64,000 nt of DNA from Ensifer sesbaniae. Its GTDB lineage: Bacteria > Pseudomonadota > Alphaproteobacteria > Rhizobiales > Rhizobiaceae. Within the stretch, counting starts at the first letter, position 1. Each line of letters opens with the position of its first letter. Under the pieces are notes generated by a model. The model had not been told where the DNA came from. It ran no database searches and saw only the letters and a program-made list of their open reading frames with translations. Below, piece by piece: positions 43,293-51,364 of the stretch. Location of the stretch: the NCBI RefSeq assembly GCF_013283665.1, contig NZ_JABEKU010000002.1, positions 866,863 through 930,862 on the forward strand, in the 5' to 3' direction. A program made the position numbers and the translations under genes.

Positions 43293-44228
43293 TCAGCTCC
43301 ATTGGCGGCGGATGCGCGGATCGGTCAGCAGGACTGCCAGATCGACGATCAGGTTCACCACGATGAAGAAAGTGAGGAAGATGAGCAGGCACGCCTGCAC
43401 CACCATGAAATCGCGGAAGCGTACGCCGGCGAGGAAGTAGTCCCCCACGCCCTGCCAGGCAAACAACGGCTCGACGATGATGGCCGTCGCGGTCATCAAG
43501 CCGACCTGGGTACCGAGCGCGTTGATGAAAATCGGCGTGATGTTGGGCAACGCTTCACGGAATAATATGGCGGTGCGACCGAGCCCCTTGCTCTTTGCGG
43601 TCAGAACGAAGGGGCTCACCATCGCCTCTTCCAGGCCCACCCGCACGACGCGACTGAGAACGGCCGCTGGCAAGACTGCGATGGTGAGCCAAGGCAGGAT
43701 CCAGCTCTTCGGACCGTCGAAACCGAACGATGGCAGGAGCTGGAAGGTGACGGAAAAGGCGTAGATCATCAGCGCGCCGACGAAGAACGTGGGTGTGGAC
43801 GCGCCAAGGAGTGCCAGACCGCGCGAGACGCGGTCCGGCAATCTGTAGGGCCAGAAGGCACCGAGGAATCCCAGAGCCAGGCTGATGAGGGTGGCGATCA
43901 CGGCCGAACCCGCAATCAGCGTTCCGGTCACGAGCATCCGGTTTGCGAGATCCGCACTGACGTCCTGACCGGTTCTATAGGAGATGCCGAAATCTCCGCG
44001 AACAGCGTCACCAAGCCAATCCACGTAGCGCATCAGCAGTGGCTTGTTCAGTCCTATCTCTTCCTCAACCTGTTCAACATAACCAGGCGTGGCGACGGCT
44101 CCCCGCAGTTCGGCAATCAGGACGGCAACATTGCCGGGTGCCGACACGACGAGTGTGAAGCAAACCAGGGACGCCATGAACAAAAGGACGAGGGAATGCT
44201 TCAGCCGCTTGCTGATGAAGTGGATCAA
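43293..44228 (-). CDS. Peptide/opine-type ABC transporter permease (DppB family)
   Basis: The 311-residue permease begins MIHFISKRLKHSLVLLFMAS, typical of DppB, has GLNKPLLMRYVDWLGDAVRG, GISYRTGQDV and an EAA-like loop LTAKSKGLGRTAILFREALP. It lies 12 bases after the binding-protein gene and overlaps the start region of the DppC-like gene. Confidence 0.94.
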   Translation of the reverse strand: MIHFISKRLKHSLVLLFMASLVCFTLVVSAPGNVAVLIAELRGAVATPGYVEQVEEEIGLNKPLLMRYVDWLGDAVRGDFGISYRTGQDVSADLANRMLVTGTLIAGSAVIATLISLALGFLGAFWPYRLPDRVSRGLALLGASTPTFFVGALMIYAFSVTFQLLPSFGFDGPKSWILPWLTIAVLPAAVLSRVVRVGLEEAMVSPFVLTAKSKGLGRTAILFREALPNITPIFINALGTQVGLMTATAIIVEPLFAWQGVGDYFLAGVRFRDFMVVQACLLIFLTFFIVVNLIVDLAVLLTDPRIRRQWS

Positions 44229-44240
44229 GGCACCCTCCCG

Positions 44241-45818
44241 CTATTCGGCCAATACGATGTTTTCGTAGGGCATGTCGTATTCGGTGACCGGACTGCCAAA
44301 GCCCTGGACGCGCTTGGAATGCGCCCAGATGCTCGGCACGTATACCAGCGGCGCAATGGCGTCGTTGTCCCTGAGCCAGTCAAAGACCTTCTGAATGGTC
44401 GGCTGGATCTGATCCCCGGTCGCGGCCATCGCCGCATTGATCAACGGATCGAGATTGGTCGGATCGGTGACCAGCTTGCCCTCGACATCGTTCTTGAAAG
44501 TCGACAGGCACAAACCCACGATCGAGCCGAACGGATCGTAAGGCGCGCCATAGGTCAGGAAGAAGCCGAGGTCGTACTTCTGCTCCAGCATGTCGGTGTG
44601 CTTGGAGGCATGGTCGACCGACCGGATCACCAGGTCGATGCCGATCTCCTTCATCTCTGACTGGATGACTTCGGCGATCACGCGCGATCCCGGCACCGCA
44701 TCCGGGCTGACGACCAGTTCGAGCGTCAGCGGTTTGCCGTTCTTCGATCGGATGGGGCTTCCCATCCAGCCGGCCTTTTCGAGCAGGGCCGATGCGGCCG
44801 CGACGTCGCGCACGGGCGCATCATGTTGCGTCCCGGCATAGGGCAGAGCCTCGGAGAACATGTTGCCGGCGGGCCTGGCGTAGCCGTGGTAGAGCACCTT
44901 GGAGATCGCCGCGCGGTCGATGCCGATGCTGACGGCCTTGCGCACCTGCGGGTCCTTGAGCGCCTCGGCACGGTCGGGGTTGAACGCCATCACAAGCGTG
45001 ACATTGCCCGGATCGACGACGACGTTGAAGCCGGCTGACGCGAGTTGCTTGCCCTCCTCCGGGGTCAAAGGCGCGATCCAGAAACCGCCGATGAGGTCGA
45101 TCTCCCCGGCACGCAACGCCGCAACCCGCGACCGCGCATCGGGGATGACCTTGGCCTCGAGACGCTCATAGGTCGGCTTGTCGCCCCAATAGCCGTCATA
45201 GTGTTCGAAGACGCTCTGGGTGTCATCGGCGCTGATCTGGACCCACGGTCCCGTTCCGACCGGATCCTTGAACTTGCCGTCGGCGCCAACCGATTTGGGC
45301 GAAAGGAAGCGCGTCGGCCGCGTGTAGGAAAGCTCCTGCATCAGCGCGAGGACCGGCTCCTTGAAATGCAGGGTGATGTGATAATCGTCGATGACCTCCA
45401 GCGACTGGAAGTGCTTGGAGCAATTCATCCAGCTGAACTGGTCGAGACCCATCCAGCGCTCGAGGTTCCACTTGCACGCGGCGGCATCGAACTTGGTGCC
45501 GTCCTGGAACGTCACACCCTGGCGCAACGTCAGGTGCAACGTCTTGCCGCCGTCCTCGATCTCCCAGTCCGTCGCCAGGCACGGCTCGATCTGGCCGCCC
45601 TTGCCGTATTTCACGAGCGGCTCGAACATCAGATCCTGGATCGCCCAGATGGCGTAGTGGCTCTGCGGATCGAGATTGCCGGCGGGCTTGGCGATGGCGA
45701 CCCGGAGCGTGCCGGCCGCCCCCTGAGCATAGGCGATTTTCGACAAGGCACTCTGTGCGATGGCCAAGCCGACAGCGCCGGCCGCCCCTTGCAGGAACGT
45801 ACGTCTCTTCACTGACAT
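44241..45818 (-). CDS. Peptide/opine-type ABC substrate-binding protein (DppA/OppA, SBP_bac_5 family)
   Basis: The start at 45818 follows AGGAGGAGAAAAT and gives 525 residues with a twin-arginine-like signal (VKRRTFLQGAAGAVGLAIAQ) ending near IAYAQGAAG. The family-5 binding-protein pattern is visible: LEPCLATDWEIEDGGKTLHL-type region (here EPCLATDWEIEDGGKTLHLT), FKDPVGTGPWVQI, VRKAVSIGIDRAAISKVLYH. Ligands of this group include peptides, opines, nickel and glycosides; nothing in the sequence tells which. It is the first gene of the operon. Confidence 0.93.
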   Translation of the reverse strand: MSVKRRTFLQGAAGAVGLAIAQSALSKIAYAQGAAGTLRVAIAKPAGNLDPQSHYAIWAIQDLMFEPLVKYGKGGQIEPCLATDWEIEDGGKTLHLTLRQGVTFQDGTKFDAAACKWNLERWMGLDQFSWMNCSKHFQSLEVIDDYHITLHFKEPVLALMQELSYTRPTRFLSPKSVGADGKFKDPVGTGPWVQISADDTQSVFEHYDGYWGDKPTYERLEAKVIPDARSRVAALRAGEIDLIGGFWIAPLTPEEGKQLASAGFNVVVDPGNVTLVMAFNPDRAEALKDPQVRKAVSIGIDRAAISKVLYHGYARPAGNMFSEALPYAGTQHDAPVRDVAAASALLEKAGWMGSPIRSKNGKPLTLELVVSPDAVPGSRVIAEVIQSEMKEIGIDLVIRSVDHASKHTDMLEQKYDLGFFLTYGAPYDPFGSIVGLCLSTFKNDVEGKLVTDPTNLDPLINAAMAATGDQIQPTIQKVFDWLRDNDAIAPLVYVPSIWAHSKRVQGFGSPVTEYDMPYENIVLAE

Positions 45819-46241
45819 GGATTTTCTCCTCCTTTTTGGCGCTCCTCGCGCCGTCGACACAATCGGCCTCCACACCGTTTTGTATAGACAAAAATGACTG
45901 TCTCATGTATGCAATCTTGCGTCAATATCGTATTTTATGTTGTAGGCATTCTGAACATAGAGTGAAAATCCGCCGACGCCGAGACGCTGCCGTGACTGCG
46001 AAAGGCGCCAATTCTCCGCGCCCACGAGGGCAAAACATCGGCTTCATCGCCGGCATGAGCGGCCAAAATCGGCCTAGATAGGCAACATTACCGGAATTTT
46101 CCGAGATAGAATTGCATACAATACGAGGAAATTCGCCTCATTCCCCGGTGAAATTGCGCGCGCTTGGACGGAACAGGGCAGACTGCTGCCTCAACTGCCG
46201 CGACAAGCTATTACTTGAAATATCCTCTCCAGGAGGATAGG
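45819..46241. other. Divergent promoter region, peptide importer / metal repressor
   Basis: This 423-base stretch has no gene I can support. Near the importer side it is AT-rich and contains AGACA-N8-TGTCT (dyad at 45888-45905), a possible regulator site. Near the repressor side it contains the 19-bp palindrome at 46221-46239. Confidence 0.45.
46221..46239. promoter_or_regulatory. 19-bp palindrome over the ribosome binding site of the metal repressor
   Basis: TATCCTC at 46221-46227 and GAGGATA at 46233-46239 are exact reverse complements around TCCAG. The right arm contains the AGGAGG ribosome binding site. Sites of RcnR/DmeR-type repressors have a G/C tract flanked by TAT/ATA ends, which this resembles. 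Binding by the encoded repressor would control the whole resistance operon. Confidence 0.55.
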
Positions 46242-46250
46242 TTGCAAGAA

Positions 46251-46526
46251 ATGACCGAGCACAGACACGACACCCACCCCGAGATCGTCAAACGGCTGAA
46301 GCGCGCCGAAGGCCATCTGAAGAGCGTCATCGCCATGATCGAGAGCGGCCGGCCCTGCCTCGACATCACCCAACAGCTCCACGCGGTGGAAAGGGCGATC
46401 AGCCAGGCGAAGCGGACCCTGATCCAGGATCATCTGGATCACTGCCTCGATGAGACCATCGGGACGCTGCCGCGCGACCAGCGCCAGTCCATCGACCAGT
46501 TCAAGGCGATCACAAAGTATCTCTGA
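46251..46526 (+). CDS. CsoR/RcnR-family metal-sensing repressor (NreA/DmeR-like)
   Basis: From ATG 46251 the product has 91 residues and begins MTEHRHDTHPEIVKRLKRAE; an in-frame TTG at 46242 has better spacing to AGGAGG and would add three residues. It is an all-helical CsoR-type protein. Candidate metal ligands are the N-terminal histidines, His in RAEGHLKSV, Cys in GRPCLDITQQ, His in QLHAVERA and the histidines and cysteine in LIQDHLDHCLDE. RcnR/DmeR-type members sense Ni or Co and release DNA when loaded. It heads an operon with an NreB-like exporter and a NicO exporter. Confidence 0.9.
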   Translation: MTEHRHDTHPEIVKRLKRAEGHLKSVIAMIESGRPCLDITQQLHAVERAISQAKRTLIQDHLDHCLDETIGTLPRDQRQSIDQFKAITKYL

Positions 46527-46574
46527 ACGGCCAAGCCCGCCTTGACCGCCACCGAGTGAGCGAGCCCAAACATC

Positions 46575-47897
46575 ATGCTGCAGATCCTTGCAAACCCGAC
46601 TTATCGTCATCTGTTTCTGGCGCAGGTGATTGCGCTGATCGGAACTGGTCTCGCGACAGTCGCACTCGGGCTTCTCGCCTACGATCTGGCCGGCGCCGAG
46701 GCCGGAGCCGTGCTCGGCACCGCGCTCGCGATCAAGATGATCGCCTATGTTGGCGTGGCACCTGTCGCCGCCGCCTTCGCCGAACGGCTTCCGCGCCGTG
46801 CCATGCTCGTCTGCCTCGATCTGGTGCGCGCCGCCGTTGCGCTCCTCCTGCCGTTCGTGACGGAAATCTGGCAGGTCTATGTGCTGATTTTCGTGCTTCA
46901 GTCAGCCTCGGCCGCCTTTACCCCGACGTTCCAGGCGACCATTCCGGACGTGCTGCCGGATGAAAAGGAATACACGCGCGCCCTGTCGCTCTCGCGGCTT
47001 GCCTATGACCTGGAAAGCGTCGCAAGCCCGATGCTGGCGGCCGCGCTGCTCAGTCTGATCGACTTCCACAGCCTGTTTTCCGGCACGGTCATCGGCTTCC
47101 TCGCTTCGGCCGCCTTCGTCGTCTCGGTCGTCCTGCCGAGCCCGAAGGCCCCGGAACGCCGAGGCATCTACGACCGGACGACCCGTGGCCTGCGCATCTA
47201 TCTGGCAACGCCGCGGCTTCGGGGACTGCTGGCGCTGAACCTCGCAGTCTCGGCGGCGGGGTCGATGGTCATTGTCAACACCGTGGTTCTGGTCCAGGCA
47301 GAATTCGGCCTCACACAGCGCGCCACCGCCCTGGCGCTTGCCGCCTTCGGCGGCGGCTCAATGATTGCGGCGCTGCTGCTGCCCCGCCTCCTCGACAGGA
47401 CTGCGGACCGCCTCGCCATGTTTTCAGGGGCGGCGATCCTTCCCATTGGCCTGTTCATCGGCGCCTTTGTCCCAAGTTTCGTTTGGCTGGTGCCGCTGTG
47501 GCTCGTGATCGGTCTTGGCTATTCGCTGACACAGACGCCGTCCGGCCGGCTGCTGCGCCGCTCGTCACGTCCGGAGGACAGGCCGGCGCTCTTTGCCGCG
47601 CAGTTCGCCCTGTCGCATGCCTGCTGGTTGATCACCTATCCGCTTGCCGGATGGCTTGGCGCGACGGCCGGTCTGCCGGCAACCTTTGCAACACTGGGAG
47701 TGATCGCCGCGGCCGCCATCGTCGCGGCGGCACGACTTTGGCCCGCGCATGACCCGGACGAGATCGAACACGTCCACCATGACCTCGAGGAGAGACATCC
47801 CCACATCGCGGGCGCCGTGCGCGTCGACAGCGGGCACAAACACGTCCATGTCTTCGTGATCGACAGTCATCATCCCGATTGGCCGGCCGAGCGATGA
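46575..47897 (+). CDS. MFS metal exporter with His-rich tail (NreB-like)
   Basis: The 440-residue protein is a 12-segment MFS transporter (ALGLLAYDLAGAEAGAVLGT, AEFGLTQRATALALAAFGGG). After the last segment it has about 50 extra residues rich in histidine: DEIEHVHHDLEERHPHIAGA and SGHKHVHVFVIDSHHPDW. NreB nickel-resistance proteins combine an MFS body with such a tail. Together with the CsoR/RcnR-type repressor upstream and the NicO exporter downstream, nickel or cobalt export is the best reading. The tail may buffer or deliver the metal. Confidence 0.85.
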   Translation: MLQILANPTYRHLFLAQVIALIGTGLATVALGLLAYDLAGAEAGAVLGTALAIKMIAYVGVAPVAAAFAERLPRRAMLVCLDLVRAAVALLLPFVTEIWQVYVLIFVLQSASAAFTPTFQATIPDVLPDEKEYTRALSLSRLAYDLESVASPMLAAALLSLIDFHSLFSGTVIGFLASAAFVVSVVLPSPKAPERRGIYDRTTRGLRIYLATPRLRGLLALNLAVSAAGSMVIVNTVVLVQAEFGLTQRATALALAAFGGGSMIAALLLPRLLDRTADRLAMFSGAAILPIGLFIGAFVPSFVWLVPLWLVIGLGYSLTQTPSGRLLRRSSRPEDRPALFAAQFALSHACWLITYPLAGWLGATAGLPATFATLGVIAAAAIVAAARLWPAHDPDEIEHVHHDLEERHPHIAGAVRVDSGHKHVHVFVIDSHHPDWPAER

Positions 47898-48171
47898 GCG
47901 ACCTTGGCGTCCACGCCGGGCTGTTCCTGATGGCGTTTGCAACTGCCACGATCCTGCCCGTGCAGGCAGAAGAGACGCTGGATTGGAGCGTACACAATAT
48001 TGGTATCAACGGTTTGGCAAGCGGTCGCTGCTTCTCTGTTCGATGATCACAGGCGATCCGTTGACCAGCGCGGCCGGCGACATGAAAGACCCACTAACGC
48101 ATTTTGTGCTGCTGGTGACGGTCGCCAAGGTGACACGGTGTCCAGCCGTGGCGACCATTACTGTGAACTGA
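47894..48171 (+). pseudogene. Broken YqaA/DedA-like membrane protein gene
   Basis: An ATG overlapping the stop of the exporter (ATGA) opens 50 codons starting MSDLGVHAGLFLMAFATATI and LPVQAEE, the usual N-terminus of the YqaA (SNARE-associated/VTT) family, then runs into unrelated sequence and stops at 48046. In another frame, 47983-48171 encodes YWYQRFGKRSLLLCSMITGD followed by PLTSAAGDMKDPL, the expected C-terminal part of the same family. The middle of the gene is therefore missing and the ends are out of frame. Family recognition is from memory of the motifs. Confidence 0.65.
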
Positions 48172-48180
48172 GCATAGGCA

Positions 48181-48900
48181 TTGCTGCAATCGATCGTAGA
48201 CATCCAGCGTGACATCTATCTCGCCTTTGCGGAGCATATCAAAATGTTCGCGAACGGTGATGGTTGGGCGGCTTTCCTGGCCTTCCTGCCGATGGGGATC
48301 GTGTTTGGCGCGGTGCACGCGATGACCCCGGGCCACAGCAAGGCTGTGCTTGCCACCTACCTGACCGGAGCCTCGGCGGGCATGCGGCGCGGGCTGGTGG
48401 TCTCCCTGGCACTCTCTGCCACGCATGTGTCGATGGCCGTGATCATAGCCTTGTTCTCGCTGCCGCTGGTCTCCGTCATGCTTGGCAGCGCCGGGTCCGC
48501 ACCGCTGCTCGAGAATGCGAGCCGCGGCCTGCTCGGCCTCATCGGAGCCTGGATGCTGTGGAATGCCCTCTTCCGTCCGCCGCATGTCCACGGCGAGGGG
48601 GAAGGTGTCGCCGTCGGCTTCATGGCCGGCCTGATCCCCTGCCCCCTCACACTGTTCGTCATGACCTTCGCCATGTCGCGCGGCGTGCCCGAGGCCGGGA
48701 TCATGTTCGCGCTCGTCATGATGACCGGAGTAGCGCTCACGCTCTCCAGCGTGGCGCTCGCGACCGTCTTCTTCCGGACGCGAATGGAGAAACTGCTGGC
48801 GACCCGGCAAGCTCTGCTGATCCGAGCCTCAAAGGTTCTCGAGGCCTTCACCGGTCTGATCCTGATGGCCATCGCCGTGCGAGAGATCTTTATGCGCTGA
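48181..48900 (+). CDS. NicO/RcnA-family nickel/cobalt exporter
   Basis: The 239-residue membrane protein starts with TTG. Its family signature is GAVHAMTPGHSKAVLATYL (about residues 42-60), matching the HxxxPGHSK motif of RcnA and NicO proteins, followed by ALSATHVSMAVIIALFSLPL and GLIPCPLTLFVMTFAMSRG. There are about six membrane segments. RcnA relatives export Ni and Co. It is 9 bases beyond the remains of the YqaA-like gene and belongs to the same operon as the CsoR/RcnR-type repressor. Confidence 0.85.
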   Translation: MLQSIVDIQRDIYLAFAEHIKMFANGDGWAAFLAFLPMGIVFGAVHAMTPGHSKAVLATYLTGASAGMRRGLVVSLALSATHVSMAVIIALFSLPLVSVMLGSAGSAPLLENASRGLLGLIGAWMLWNALFRPPHVHGEGEGVAVGFMAGLIPCPLTLFVMTFAMSRGVPEAGIMFALVMMTGVALTLSSVALATVFFRTRMEKLLATRQALLIRASKVLEAFTGLILMAIAVREIFMR

Positions 48901-48908
48901 CGATTACG

Positions 48909-50105
48909 TCAGCATTCCTCCGGCGGCTTCAGCCTCCGGAACTGCATCAGCAACATGAGATCGTAAACAATCTTCAACATCCCGCAGATGAGCAGCGGCC
49001 ATGCTCGGGACGAAGCGGCGAAGAGAGCGCCCGCCAGGACGGGGCTCACCGAGGCGGCGAGACTACGTGGCACTGACGTAAAGCTTGCAGCTGCGGCCCG
49101 CTCTGTCTCGGTGACGACGGCCATCACGTAGGACGAGCGCGTCGGCACGTCCATCTGCGACAATGCCGCCCGGACGAGCAGAAAGCCAAGCGCAAGCGAC
49201 AATGTCGGCGCAAGCGCCGCCAGCACCAGGGCGATACTGGACGGTATATGTGTGAACACCATGGTGTTGATCAGCCCGATGCGCCGCGACAGCCATGCGG
49301 CCACAGGGAACGAGAATGCCGACAGCACGCCCGACCAGAAGAAAAAAACACCCGCCTGTGGAAGCGACAAGCCAAATCGCTCGAAAAGCCAAAGGGCGAG
49401 CAGCGATTGGACGACAAAGCCGCCCGCAAAGGCATCGAGACTGAACAGCGCCGCCAGCTTGAAAACGATATGGCGCGATGGACCCAGGGCAGCGGTCGTG
49501 CTCGCGGCTTGTACCGGACGGCGCGGGATGCGCGCGTAGAGCAGACCACCAAACAGCCCCAGAAAAGCATAAAAGACGAACATGGCCCTGATACCGCCAA
49601 GCCGGCCGAGCCCGAGCGGGGTCAAAAGATCCGGTACTGCTGCAGCAAGTCCACCAACGGCTCCGGCGATTGCGCCCACGAGACTGTAGCGCGCGAACAT
49701 GCTGGTGCGTTCACGCTCCATGACTTCGCGCGTGAGCACGGCGTGCTCCAAGGGCACGAACACGCTGACACTGCCGGCCGAGGGGTTGATCGTGCCAGCG
49801 AACGCGATGACCAGCAGAAGCGCGTAATCGTGGACCACGGCAAAGACCACGCCCGTTGCGATCATCAAGCTGGCGCCAGCCAGCAGAAGGTGGCGGTGAT
49901 CATGCCGGGCCCCGAGGAAGCCGACACAGATCGTCAGCAGCGCGGAACCGAGAAGCGACGCGGTGGCGATGACGCCGACCTCCAGGGGCGTAAATCCGAG
50001 CGCGAGCAGATAGACCGGCAACAGCACGGCCACGAAGCCGTCGCCCATGTCGCGCAAGGCACGCGCTGCGAAGAGGAATGTTACCGGATGAATCCGCAGC
50101 ACCAA
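48909..50105 (-). CDS. MFS transporter
   Basis: The 398-residue protein has 12 predicted membrane segments and the MFS loop pattern between helices 2 and 3 (LGARHDHRHLLLAGASLMIA). It starts at TTG 50105, with GTG 50102 as a close alternative. It converges on the NicO exporter gene with only 8 bases between stops. The sequence does not reveal a substrate; proximity to the metal exporters is suggestive only. Confidence 0.88.
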   Translation of the reverse strand: MVLRIHPVTFLFAARALRDMGDGFVAVLLPVYLLALGFTPLEVGVIATASLLGSALLTICVGFLGARHDHRHLLLAGASLMIATGVVFAVVHDYALLLVIAFAGTINPSAGSVSVFVPLEHAVLTREVMERERTSMFARYSLVGAIAGAVGGLAAAVPDLLTPLGLGRLGGIRAMFVFYAFLGLFGGLLYARIPRRPVQAASTTAALGPSRHIVFKLAALFSLDAFAGGFVVQSLLALWLFERFGLSLPQAGVFFFWSGVLSAFSFPVAAWLSRRIGLINTMVFTHIPSSIALVLAALAPTLSLALGFLLVRAALSQMDVPTRSSYVMAVVTETERAAAASFTSVPRSLAASVSPVLAGALFAASSRAWPLLICGMLKIVYDLMLLMQFRRLKPPEEC

Positions 50106-50205
50106 TCGGGGTCTCGCAATATTTGGTCGCTTGCATCAGCGTCATGGCCTTCGCCGGTCGCCGCCTGAAGCCGCGATATGATGCGGAGCGGAGTGTCGGT
50201 TGTCA

Positions 50206-50310
50206 CTACTGCATGTCTCCCTGAATCGACCTCGACTTGAGGACGAAGGCATGCGGAAAATCGAAGTTCTACGGTGACCCTTGCACGTCCGATAAGACGC
50301 GCAGCGCTGT
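50206..50310 (-). repeat. Sinorhizobium-type palindromic intergenic repeat, copy 2
   Basis: Read leftward this matches the repeat at 39402-39506: ACAGCGCTGCGCGTCTTATC, a hairpin with GACGTGCAAGGGTCACCGTAG, CTCAAGTCGAGGTCGATTCA and the same GGGAGACATGCAGTAG end. It lies between the MFS gene and the stop of a TetR gene, where its first hairpin could end the leftward TetR transcript. Confidence 0.7.
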
Positions 50311-50312
50311 AC

Positions 50313-50915
50313 TTATTCCAAAGCAGCACCGCTCCCGGCAAAGGACAGGATCGCCGCGTCAGCGATCTCTGCAAAGCGGGCGCTCGGCCCTTCGGCGCCG
50401 CTGCATTGCTGAGCGGCGCGCGCGCCCTCGATCAAAAGCAGCAGAGTATCGCAAAGCAGTTCCGCCTCGGCGATGCCGGCCCTGCGGCAGAGCCCCACGA
50501 CACGGTCACGCTGCGCATCCTTGAACATCCGGATGACCGAGCGCCCGGGATGATCCTCGTCCGTAAGCTGGACGGCGGCGCTCATCATTTCGCAGTGGCA
50601 ATTGTCATCACCGAGATGCTCGGCAATCCGCAGGACCCAGGCCCTGAGCTGTTCCAATCCGTCGCCGGGATGCGCGTCTTCCAGTTCGCGCCAGAAATCG
50701 TCCATCTCCATGCCCGCGTGGCGAAGGCATTCGACGATCAACTCGTCTTTCGAACTGAAGTGGCGGTAGAGTGTCATCTTGTTGCTGCCGGCGGCATCGG
50801 CGATCGCATCGACGCCGGTCCCGCGAATGCCGTGCCGGCGGAAGAGATCACGCGCAGCCGCGACGATACGATCGCGCGGCGAACGACGTGATGGTTTGCA
50901 GGTGTCCGTTGTCAT
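50313..50915 (-). CDS. TetR-family regulator, divergent from an RND pump
   Basis: I chose the start at 50915 (MTTDTCKPSRRSPRDRIVAA), giving 200 residues; the longer frame would cross the operator. The helix-turn-helix covers RDLFRRHGIRGTGVDAIADA and AGSNKMTLYRHFSSKDELIV (residues about 20-60). It is divergent from the RND genes with a 20-bp palindrome between them. It probably represses the pump operon and itself. Confidence 0.92.
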   Translation of the reverse strand: MTTDTCKPSRRSPRDRIVAAARDLFRRHGIRGTGVDAIADAAGSNKMTLYRHFSSKDELIVECLRHAGMEMDDFWRELEDAHPGDGLEQLRAWVLRIAEHLGDDNCHCEMMSAAVQLTDEDHPGRSVIRMFKDAQRDRVVGLCRRAGIAEAELLCDTLLLLIEGARAAQQCSGAEGPSARFAEIADAAILSFAGSGAALE

Positions 50916-51364
50916 CGCGTTGGCCCGGCGTGGTCGGCCCGGAAAATCTGGCCCCTTGACGCCCTGGCATTGGTCGATAACATGCAGCGATGTTACCGAC
51001 CAGTAACATTTTCGCCAGCGCGGCACGTCGAGGAATGGCCGCTTGCCGCAAAGGCCCTTTCAGATACGGCGGTAACCGCAAAAAATTCTAGCGCAGTGTC
51101 GGCGGGCGCGGTCGTCAGGCGTCTTTTAGCCTGAGCGCACGCCGCGGAGACATTTGAAGTTCGATAACGCTCGTGATTTGGGTCGATCCGGCCCATCATG
51201 ATCTCGTGCTGGAGCCTGACAATGCGCATGCTGGATGGGCTTAAGGCTGGAAAATACGTCTCTGACCTGACGGTCTGCGTGGCAGGCGTGCGCGTGACCG
51301 GTTTCAAAACGTTCCGACTTGCCGCCCGAAGGGCTGGCGGCGCCCCAAAAGGATCGATCCTGCC
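50916..51364. other. Divergent promoter region, TetR / RND pump
   Basis: This 449-base stretch has no gene that I can support. It holds the palindrome at 50990-51009. The pump side has no strong ribosome binding site before the ATG at 51365. Confidence 0.4.
50990..51009. promoter_or_regulatory. 20-bp palindromic operator between TetR and RND pump
   Basis: ATGTTAC at 50990-50996 and GTAACAT at 51003-51009 are exact reverse complements around CGACCA. The spacing and AT-rich arms suit a TetR dimer. It lies 75 bases from the TetR start and about 355 bases before the pump start. Confidence 0.6.
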
